From: Streptomyces sp. AC512_CC834
Lineage (GTDB): Bacteria > Actinomycetota > Actinomycetes > Streptomycetales > Streptomycetaceae
Assembly: GCF_019049325.1 (NCBI RefSeq)
Contig: NZ_JAGMUO010000048.1
Span: 38,174 to 102,173 of the forward strand
Direction: 5' to 3'
DNA length: 64,000 bases
Both the position numbers and the translations under genes were made by a program. Under the pieces are notes generated by a model. The model was not told where the DNA came from and ran no database searches. It saw only the letters and a program-made list of their open reading frames with translations. Positions within the stretch are counted from its first letter, which is position 1. Each line of letters starts with the position of its first letter. Of the stretch, positions 57,708-64,000 are shown one piece after another.

Positions 57708-58059
57708 CGAGCACTGCCTCCAGAAGGGCCCGGTCCGTGGGGTGGTGGTGGAACGAGGCGGGGGGTTTGGTGGTCAGCGCGCCGCAGTCGACGAGGTCCG
57801 AGAGCAGCACCTTGGTCACGGCCACCGGAAGCCGCAGATGGGCGGCGAGTTCGGCGACCGGGAGCGGCGCCCGGCACAGGTCGAGTGCCTGCGCGTGCTC
57901 GGGTCCGAGGTAGCCGAGGGGGGTCGCCCCCGTGGCCATCACCTGGGACATCAGGTCGAGCGCGACGGTGGGCCGGGTACGGCCGTTGCTGACGGTGAAG
58001 GGGCGCACCAGCCGTCCGGCGGCGTCGTCGAGCCAGGGCCCGTCGCCGGCCGCGGCCAC
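57685..58059 (-). CDS. cvnC: Conservon DUF742 protein
   Basis: About 124 residues, DUF742: GPWLDDAAGRLVRPFTVSNGRTRP and the winged-helix-like LPVAELAAHLRLPVAVTKVLLSDLVDCGALTTK. GTG 58059 has GAGG 8 bp upstream. TTG 58065, which overlaps the cvnB stop, is the other possible start but its ribosome site is too close. Confidence 0.9.
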   Translation of the reverse strand: MAAAGDGPWLDDAAGRLVRPFTVSNGRTRPTVALDLMSQVMATGATPLGYLGPEHAQALDLCRAPLPVAELAAHLRLPVAVTKVLLSDLVDCGALTTKPPASFHHHPTDRALLEAVLDGLRRQL

Positions 58060-58061
58060 CC

Positions 58062-58496
58062 TCAAGGCCTCATCGCCGGGGGTTCCGCGGCGTGCTGCCG
58101 GGGCGCGGTGACGAGGTAGGGGCGGACGCTCTTGACCAGCATCGCCATCTCGTAGCCGAGCACGGCCGCGTCGGCCTCGCGGCCGGCCAGCACGGCGAGG
58201 CAGGTGCCGGAGCCCGCGGTGGTGACGAAGAGCAGGGTCGAGTCGAGTTCGACGACGACCTGCCGCACGTCCCCGCCGTCGCCGAAGCGGACTCCGGCGC
58301 TGCGGCCGAGGGAGTAGAGCCCGGAGGCCAGGGCCGCCATGTGGTCGGCGCTGTCGGCGTCGAGGCCGTGGACGGACTTCACCAGTCCGTCGGCGGACAG
58401 GAGTACCGCGCTGCTCGTGTGCGGCACGCGCTGCACGAGGCCGCTCATCAGCCAGTCGAGGTCGGAAACTTGGCCGGTCGGCGCATCGCTGGCCAT
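58062..58496 (-). CDS. cvnB: Conservon roadblock/LC7-domain protein
   Basis: A 144-residue roadblock protein (DLDWLMSGLVQRVPHTSSAVLLSADGL at residues 12-38, then ADHMAALASGLYSLGR). AAGGAG lies 10 bp before ATG 58496. Roadblock proteins act as regulators of small GTPases, here CvnD. Gap of 65 bp from cvnA. Confidence 0.93.
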   Translation of the reverse strand: MASDAPTGQVSDLDWLMSGLVQRVPHTSSAVLLSADGLVKSVHGLDADSADHMAALASGLYSLGRSAGVRFGDGGDVRQVVVELDSTLLFVTTAGSGTCLAVLAGREADAAVLGYEMAMLVKSVRPYLVTAPRQHAAEPPAMRP

Positions 58497-58561
58497 GGTG
58501 GATCGACTCCTTGGGGTACGAAGGTCTGCGGGAGCGCTGGTCGCGCCGCTCGTGGGGGTGG

Positions 58562-60523
58562 TCATCCGGCCGGGTCCCCGGGGGCCGGCTCCATCGAGGC
58601 CGGCTCCATCGGCGCCGGTTCCCTCGGGGCGGGCCTCACGGAGGTCGGTGCCAGGGGGGTCGGTTCCGTGTGCTGCTGGGCCTCGGCGAGGCCGATGCCG
58701 CGCTGGAAGGCCGCCATCAGGCCGGGATCGTGACCGGTGTACTGCTCGGGTTCCTGACGCGGTGCGGGACCACCGCGCAACTGGGGTGCGATGTGCTCCT
58801 GGGCGCGGCGGCGGGGCAGTTGGGGTTTGCCCATGGTGCCGCGCACCGCGCTGTGGCGCGGGACGGGCGGGGTGGCCGCGTGTTCGGCGAGGACGCCCCG
58901 GTCGTCGGGCCGCACGCCCGGTACGGCGGCGGCCGGGGTGGGCCGGTTGCGGTGCGTGCCGCGCACGGGCAACGGCACGGGCTCGCCGTCGGCCCTCCGG
59001 TCCCGATCCGACACGGGAGCTACCGGACCGGGTGTCGGCGGAGCCGACGCGGCCGACCCGGCCGACGGGGACGGCACGGTCGGCGGGGACGGCACGGTCG
59101 GCGGGGACGGCACGGGAGCCAACGAGGCCGGTGCAGATCCGGCAGGGGCGGGCGCGGGCGGGACGGGCGCGACCGGAGCGAGCGACATCGCGGGGGCCTG
59201 CGACACGGCGGGAGCCCCCGGCCCCTGCTGCCGCAGGGCAGGCGGTACGGGCGACACCGGCCCGGCACCGGTGCCCTCGGCCGGACGGACCGCGCCGCCC
59301 CCGGGATGCGTCCCAGGCTCCGCGCCCAACAGGGCCTGCGGTACGACCAGTACGGCCTGGACACCGCCGTAGATGTTGGTCTGGAGCCGGACGGTGATGC
59401 CGTGCCGCTTGGCGAGCTGGGAGACGACGAACAGCCCGATGCGGCCGTCCGCGAGCAGGCGCGCGACGTTGACCTGGTCGGGGTCGGCGAGCAGGGCGTT
59501 CATCCGGCTCTGCTCGCCGACGGGCATGCCGAGTCCGCGGTCCTCGACCTCGACGGCGAGGCCCGAGGTGACGAGGTTGGCGCGCATCAGCACCTGGGTC
59601 TGCGGGGCGGAGAACAGGGTGGCGTTCTCGACGAGTTCGGCCAGCAGGTGGATGACGTCGGCGACGGCGTGGCCGCGCAGGGTGCCGTCGATCGGCGGGA
59701 CCAGCCGGACCCGGGAGTACTGCTCGACCTCGGCGATGGCCGAGCGGAGCACCTCGGTCATGTCGACCGGGTTGCTCCACTGGCGGCGGGAGACCGCGCC
59801 GCCGAGCACGGCGAGGTTCTCGGCGTGGCGGCGGATGCGGGTGGCGAGATGGTCGACGTGGAAGAGGCCCTTGAGGAGGTCGGGGTCCTCGATCTCGTTC
59901 TCCAGCTCGTCCAGGATGGAGATCTCGCGGTGCACCAGCGACTGGAGGCGCCGGGCGAGGTTGACGAAGACCTCCAGCTTCTGTTCGCTGCCCGCCTGGC
60001 TGGAGAGCTGTGCGGCCCGGACGACGGCGGTGACGGCGCCGTCGTGGGCGCGGGAGAGATCGGCGGCGAGCAGTTCGAAGTCGTCGGCGTCGTCCGGCGG
60101 ACCGCCGCGCGGTGTGCGCCGCGACGGGGTCTCGCCGCGGCGCAACGCCTCGACGACGGCGCGCAGATCGCCCTCCTGACGTGCGGTGCCGCGGCGCAGG
60201 GCACCGACGCGGTCGTGCACGGACCGGGCGGCGCGGTCGGCGGCGACGGCGGCGATGGCGACGGCCGCGACGGTCACCGACACCGCACCGGCGAGCGCGC
60301 ACCACAGGACGAGGCCGGGACGGGCGCCGGTGGACCGGACGGTGAACAGGACGACCGCGCACGCGCTGAGGGCGACCGCGACCGGCGGCAGCACGGCGAG
60401 CCGCAGGAGTTGGGGCCGTATGTGGTGCTCGGGCAGCGCGGCGGTGGTACGTGGGGCCGGCCGGCCGTGCCGCCCGCCCTCACGGCGGTCTGCTCGCGCG
60501 GCCGGGGCGCGGAGGTGAGACAT
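58562..60523 (-). CDS. cvnA: Conservon sensor histidine-kinase-like protein
   Basis: A 653-residue protein. Two N-terminal membrane helices (about 42-62 and 70-97), a linker, the conserved dimerisation region (LVHREISILDELENEIEDPDLLKGLFHVDHLATRIRRH, about 196-233) and a GHKL ATPase domain (HLLAELVENATLFSAP; VEDRGLGM; GIGLFVV-like GRIGLFVVSQLA), ending near residue 395. The last 250 residues are Pro/Ala-rich and low in complexity. GAGGACACCG precedes the ATG. First gene of cvnA-B-C-D-GAF. Confidence 0.92.
   Translation of the reverse strand: MSHLRAPAARADRREGGRHGRPAPRTTAALPEHHIRPQLLRLAVLPPVAVALSACAVVLFTVRSTGARPGLVLWCALAGAVSVTVAAVAIAAVAADRAARSVHDRVGALRRGTARQEGDLRAVVEALRRGETPSRRTPRGGPPDDADDFELLAADLSRAHDGAVTAVVRAAQLSSQAGSEQKLEVFVNLARRLQSLVHREISILDELENEIEDPDLLKGLFHVDHLATRIRRHAENLAVLGGAVSRRQWSNPVDMTEVLRSAIAEVEQYSRVRLVPPIDGTLRGHAVADVIHLLAELVENATLFSAPQTQVLMRANLVTSGLAVEVEDRGLGMPVGEQSRMNALLADPDQVNVARLLADGRIGLFVVSQLAKRHGITVRLQTNIYGGVQAVLVVPQALLGAEPGTHPGGGAVRPAEGTGAGPVSPVPPALRQQGPGAPAVSQAPAMSLAPVAPVPPAPAPAGSAPASLAPVPSPPTVPSPPTVPSPSAGSAASAPPTPGPVAPVSDRDRRADGEPVPLPVRGTHRNRPTPAAAVPGVRPDDRGVLAEHAATPPVPRHSAVRGTMGKPQLPRRRAQEHIAPQLRGGPAPRQEPEQYTGHDPGLMAAFQRGIGLAEAQQHTEPTPLAPTSVRPAPREPAPMEPASMEPAPGDPAG
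59068..59120. repeat. 18-bp tandem repeat in the cvnA tail
   Basis: About three copies of GGCGGGGACGGCACGGTC (plus strand), coding for VPSPPT units in the Pro-rich tail. Confidence 0.8.
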
Positions 60524-60928
60524 CGGTGTCCTCGTACTGGTCCGTGTACTGATACGTCGGCCCTACGTCGCCCGACGGACACTGACAGTAGTCGGCTGCC
60601 CCTCATGTGCGGTGGGCAGTTGCCAAAGTCTCCCGGCCAACGTCCCGCTCTGGTATGAGGTCTCGTACGACAGACCGATAAGCCGGTGAAGCACCCGTTC
60701 GCGAAGCACCGAGGACCGATCGGACCCGATCAAATTCAGTCACGGTGAGTGACAGTGGAGCGTCGCCGTACGCCCGGCGGCGGCCCAGCGCGCCGCGCCT
60801 TCGACGACGCGCTCGACTGCGTCAGTGAGCGCGAGCAGTTCGGGCGCCCGTCGGCTCCTCGCCGCCCGCCACAGGGACCGTCACGTCGATGCTGCCTGCA
60901 TCGCGGCCGATGACCGACCGATGCGGAG
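60524..60928. other. Intergenic region between cvnA and the hydrolase-like gene
   Basis: 405 bp without a supported gene. The part next to cvnA (60524-60735) is of lower GC and probably holds the cvnA promoter. A minus-strand frame ending at the TGA at 60744-60746 gives 47 residues (SLWRAARSRRAPELLAL... to LHCHSP) that read like protein sequence, but there is no start codon with a ribosome site. It may be a gene remnant. Confidence 0.4.
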
Positions 60929-62749
60929 TTAGGATCGCCGAAGTCTCGCCCGCAGGGTCTTGCGACCACTGGTCTTGGCCTCGCCCTGGCTGTCGCTTGG
61001 GTGGGCGAACGCCTCGCCGTCGCCCTGGCGCAGGTCGACGCGGCCTGCCGGGTGGGAGAACAGGGCACCGCCGGCGCTCATCGTGACCTGGACCGTGTAC
61101 GTGCCTGCCGGGAGTGCGGAGAGGTCGACGCCCTTCCCGTCCGGTGAGGTGAAGAACCCGTATCCGTACGAGCCGAAGTCGCCCGACCTCACATGCGGGC
61201 GGACCTGCTCGGTCATCTGCAGGGGCTTGAGGTCGAAGGTATGAGCGGTGTCCTGGCCATGCAGTGTCAGGTAGTAGGCGGCGTGGTTCTTGTGGTCCGC
61301 GTTGCGACCGGGGAGGTAGAAGACGCCGTACACGCGTAGCTTCTGACCATCCATCAGGAAGCGTCGCACCGAGAACACGGTGCCGCCGGGACCGCCGTCC
61401 GCGAGGCTGCGTTTGATCAGCCGGACGCCTTTCTGGTCGCCTTTGAGTACGACTTCGAAGCCATGGGAGGCGCTTCGGCGATCGATCGGCTTGTACGTGA
61501 CGAGGGGAACCCTTCGGTCAATGGCCTCGTTCCTGCTCATCACCCGGGCGAACACGTCATACGCGCCTTCGGGCAAAGAATCCGACAATTCCCGCACATC
61601 GCATGCGAACCCGCCATCCTCGTACGCGGCGAAGTGCGTATCGAAGTACTTGAGATAGAGCTGGTCCGCCGGCACGCTGTCCGCATCGGCCACCCAGGCT
61701 TTGCTTTCCCGCACAAGAACGAGCTGCTTGGTCTCCCGCGATCCGCTGTTCCCGGATTCCTGCGTGGCAGCGGCCACGCCGGGTATGAAGGCATGCCCCG
61801 TCAATCTGGCCTGCTGGTGCGTAAGGGTGGCGCCGGTCAGGACAGCCAGCGCGGTGTCCCGCGTCCGGAGATCCGCCAGATACGTGGCCGCGGCGTGCTC
61901 GTCCACGTCGTTGGAGCCGATCTGGACATCGCCCCATCTCGGAACGGTGCCTTCGGTCAGCGCGTAGATGATGCTCAGAATGACGGACAGGCCCTGTCGC
62001 GTCACCTCTGCATGCTTGACCAGAGCGGGGGACTCCACCATGAACAAGTTGAAGTTGGAGTATTTCCGCAAAGCCGTGAGGAAGTGGACTACTTCCTCCT
62101 CGTACTGGTAGTCCCGGCTGGACGAGACAAGGTAGACGTTGCGGTCACGGTCCTCGTCCTCGGCCAGCAGCGTCGGCAGCACGGCGTCGAGCGTGTCCAC
62201 ATTCTCCTGAGGCTCCCCCTCGCCGAGAACGTACGCGCCGAGGACTCCGTGTCCCTGCGAGTAGCTGCCGATGAAGTACTGCGGGGTGGAGGCGACGATG
62301 TTCCGATAGCCATACTTCAGGCCGTAGAATATCGCTGCACTGCCTCCCTTGGACGATCCTGCGAGAACCACCTCGTCACGCGACAGGCCCAGCTTCTCTG
62401 TATAGGCGCAGATCAGCTCCTCGACCGCTTCGGAGACGGAAAAGTCCATATCCCGGCAGACGTAATAGGACGTTCCCCCGTCGAACCGATCCCGAATGCG
62501 CAGGACGTTGCACTGGACGCCCGACAGGGCGTTTCCGAATCCGTACTTCGAACCTACGGAGGAGAAAACGACGAGAAGGTTTCCATGGTCGCCCGCGGCG
62601 GGCGTGAACTCGTACTCGATCTCCCAGTTACCCCACTTCTCGACACGTATCTCGGGGTTTCGGGTCGTCACCGTCCTGTAGTTTTCCGACGTGCGGGGCA
62701 GAGTGTCCGCAGGCTGTGGATTCGCCGGGCGGACGTGGTTGGATTCCAT
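60929..62749 (-). CDS. Two-domain alpha/beta-hydrolase-like protein (XcbB/CpsF- or Asp2-like N-terminal part)
   Basis: A 606-residue protein of lower GC than its neighbours. Residues about 35-270 look like an alpha/beta hydrolase fold, with strand LLVVFSSVGSKYGFGN, nucleophile elbow AGSSKGGSA (Ser133) and SSSRDYQYEEEVVHFL for the acid strand. Similar GSSKGG proteins occur in capsule and cell-wall glycopolymer loci and in accessory secretion. Residues about 330-600 contain repeated beta-sandwich-like stretches (LPEGAYDVFARVMSRNEA; LSALPAGTYTVQVTMSAGG). No signal peptide or membrane helix is seen. ATG 62749 has AAGGGG upstream. Function unknown. Confidence 0.75.
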   Translation of the reverse strand: MESNHVRPANPQPADTLPRTSENYRTVTTRNPEIRVEKWGNWEIEYEFTPAAGDHGNLLVVFSSVGSKYGFGNALSGVQCNVLRIRDRFDGGTSYYVCRDMDFSVSEAVEELICAYTEKLGLSRDEVVLAGSSKGGSAAIFYGLKYGYRNIVASTPQYFIGSYSQGHGVLGAYVLGEGEPQENVDTLDAVLPTLLAEDEDRDRNVYLVSSSRDYQYEEEVVHFLTALRKYSNFNLFMVESPALVKHAEVTRQGLSVILSIIYALTEGTVPRWGDVQIGSNDVDEHAAATYLADLRTRDTALAVLTGATLTHQQARLTGHAFIPGVAAATQESGNSGSRETKQLVLVRESKAWVADADSVPADQLYLKYFDTHFAAYEDGGFACDVRELSDSLPEGAYDVFARVMSRNEAIDRRVPLVTYKPIDRRSASHGFEVVLKGDQKGVRLIKRSLADGGPGGTVFSVRRFLMDGQKLRVYGVFYLPGRNADHKNHAAYYLTLHGQDTAHTFDLKPLQMTEQVRPHVRSGDFGSYGYGFFTSPDGKGVDLSALPAGTYTVQVTMSAGGALFSHPAGRVDLRQGDGEAFAHPSDSQGEAKTSGRKTLRARLRRS

Positions 62750-62973
62750 GACTTGCTGGCCCCTTGTTCTGTCAGAGTTCTGCCGTTGAGGCTGCGGCTG
62801 CCCCGCGGGAACTCCTCCGACGTCGTGGGAACCAGGCGTTTCAGGAGAACAGCAGCCGAGGTGAGGTTACTGCACACAAGTCGCCGCGCCGCGTCTGCCG
62901 GCGAACGTTCCTGCTTCAGCCGAGAGACGTTCCAGCATCCGTCCCATCTCACCCAGCTCGTCTCAGACCCGCG

Positions 62974-63330
62974 TCACCGATCACCAGCGAGATCGAGATC
63001 ATCCCTATTCGTCCCGGTCACACCCTCAACGGGCCGGGGACGACGCCACGGGTACGCGGTCGCAGGGGAGACTGCCCGCCACCACGGCTCCACCGGCAGA
63101 TCCCCCGCCGGCTCGAACGGCTCACCGGGCCGCGGGAACGCCACCGCCTGACGGGCCTCCTCGGCCGCGGCCAGCGTCCACTCCCCCGGCTCCGCCCACG
63201 CGTGCGGCGCCAGGTTGAAGGTGCCCCCAGTGGATCGGCAGCAGGGCACCGCCCGGTCGGCCGCCCTGCAGGTCGAGGTGTGCGCGTACGCCCTCCTCGG
63301 GCGTCATGTGGATGTCCGGCCAGAAGTCGT
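62974..63330 (-). pseudogene. Metallo-beta-lactamase-fold hydrolase fragment, frameshifted
   Basis: The C-terminal part of a UlaG-like MBL-fold protein. WPDIHMTPEEGVRAHLDL and LLPIHWG are in one frame, and TFNLAPHAWAEPGEW with a normal VEPWW-type end is in the next. The break lies in a run of five G/C at about 63226-63230, where four would keep the frame. The N-terminal metal-binding half (HxHxDH) is missing upstream, so it is dead even if the shift is a sequencing error. Confidence 0.75.
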
Positions 63331-63690
63331 TCTTGATTCTCTCAGTCCACAGCGGCTCAACAGCGTCTCGCTGCCAGCCGAGCGTGGCCAGCACTACCAC
63401 GTCACCCACCCGGCGTCGGTCGGGTAGAGCGTGCAGTCCCCTCGGCGCAGCAGGACGGTCACGTTCGGACTCTGAGGCTGGATCTATCGCAGACAGGCCG
63501 TGCGCAGCGGCCTGGCGGCGGCGCTCCTGGCGCCTCCGTCGCCCATGACGGGGCCGTCGCCTCGCCGGCGTTCTCCCCCGGCTCCTCGGTACTCGCCAGT
63601 CGCGACGAAGGAGCGGGTCACCCTGTACGCCTAGGAGTTCACTTTCGGGTCACTTGAAGGCGGTTCGATCTCAGGGCCTGCCGAGTGAGA
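63331..63690. other. Degraded intergenic DNA
   Basis: No supported gene. The stretch separates the MBL fragment from the transposase fragment and has no recognisable protein sequence on either strand. Confidence 0.4.
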
Positions 63691-63765
63691 GGAGGTTCGT
63701 GACGACCCTTTCCAGGTGCCGTCAGCTGCCCACTTCCGCAGCCTGTTGCGGACGCCGTTCGCAGG
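63690..63765 (-). pseudogene. IS5-type transposase fragment
   Basis: Minus strand GVRNRLRKWAADGTW matches the N-terminal DUF4096 region of IS5-family transposases (VYNRLRRWxxDGTW). Directly after the Trp the frame shifts; one base later it continues as KRVVTNLL, like WERVFTALL of the family. The rest of the transposase is absent and no terminal repeats are visible. Confidence 0.55.
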
Positions 63766-63920
63766 CGAAGAGCACCTCCGCATGGCCAGCGCACACATGT
63801 AGCTTAGAAGTCGAATCGGCCGCGTAACGCAGCACGATCCGAATGACACTGGAAGACTCATCCGCGCAGGTGAGGGACTGGAACAGCCGCATCGATGCAG
63901 ATTAGCCTCGATCTTGCGTG

Positions 63921-63953
63921 ACGGGTCGCCGACGGAGTCGGTGGCCCGTTTTC
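63921..63953 (+). terminator. Intrinsic terminator-like hairpin at the right end
   Basis: ACGGGTCGCCGAC and GTCGGTGGCCCGT pair over 13 positions with one mismatch around a GGA loop, followed by TTTT. This is an unusually classical terminator for such a high-GC genome. The gene it serves is not identifiable here. Confidence 0.7.
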
Positions 63954-64000
63954 GTGCCGTGAGCTGAGGTTGTGCAGGCTGAGGGCCCGAGTGTCGTCTC

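Noticed and set aside
60736..61068. 110-residue minus-strand frame overlapping the end of the hydrolase-like gene
   Set aside because: Arg/Pro/Ser-rich with no start signal and overlaps conserved coding sequence in another frame.
62764..63336. 190-residue plus-strand frame at the right end
   Set aside because: It is antisense to the MBL-fold fragment, which has recognisable family motifs on the minus strand.

Overview
The window is typical chromosomal Streptomyces DNA. GC is very high, third codon positions are almost always G or C, GTG and TTG starts are common, genes often overlap by 4 bp, and there is a conservon (cvn) operon and an Mrp antiporter operon of actinobacterial type. The left two thirds is a catabolic region, the middle is housekeeping, and the right end is degraded.

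Layout. (1) 1-9071: a minus-strand block of aldehyde dehydrogenase (cut by the left edge), extradiol VOC dioxygenase, LysR regulator, ribose-type ABC transporter (binding protein, permease, two-domain ATPase) and a carboxymuconolactone-decarboxylase-like protein. Facing it are a cupin and a bile-acid/Na+ symporter-family transporter. (2) 9214-15034: an aromatic-acid module with an AAHS-type MFS importer, a second extradiol dioxygenase, and the GalD, GalC and GalB enzymes that take 4-oxalomesaconate to pyruvate and oxaloacetate, under a VanR/FadR-type GntR regulator. (3) 15211-30442: inositol and sugar catabolism. It holds two Gfo/Idh/MocA dehydrogenases, a LacI regulator, a PhyH-type dioxygenase, a TIM-barrel isomerase (IolE/IolI type), a second sugar ABC transporter, and the divergent operon iolC - aldolase - iolB - iolD - GntR. 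(4) 30478-44000: an aldo/keto reductase, tRNA-Pro(GGG), DUF309, cobF, a DHA2 drug exporter, TauE/SafE, thiolase, a monoglyceride-lipase-like hydrolase, DUF3140, an HhH glycosylase, a lipoprotein, a GlnA3-like glutamine synthetase with an amidohydrolase, and a DUF4916 Nudix-like protein. (5) 44005-50746: a six-gene Mrp/Mnh cation/proton antiporter operon with fused MnhA-MnhB. (6) 50926-56301: a second identical tRNA-Pro(GGG), MFS exporter, YjbR protein, LysR, and the threonine catabolic pair kbl-tdh. (7) 56506-60523: conservon cvnA-B-C-D ending in a GAF protein. (8) 60929-64000: an unusual hydrolase-like gene of lower GC, then pseudogene fragments of a metallo-beta-lactamase-fold protein and an IS5-type transposase.

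The two catabolic blocks hang together. Import (AAHS symporter or ABC), ring opening (VOC dioxygenase) and the Gal lower pathway form one route. ABC import, dehydrogenation, dehydration/isomerisation and IolD-IolB-IolC-aldolase form the other. Short palindromes at the promoters suggest separate GntR and LacI control. The most unusual sequence features are the galDCB set paired with a VOC-type rather than a LigAB-type dioxygenase, a perfect 14-bp inverted repeat set 50 bp apart between the two divergent iol promoters, three 15-bp iterons upstream of the thiolase, tandem repeats inserted in mnhD, and a dispersed repeat that has entered the AAHS transporter in frame.
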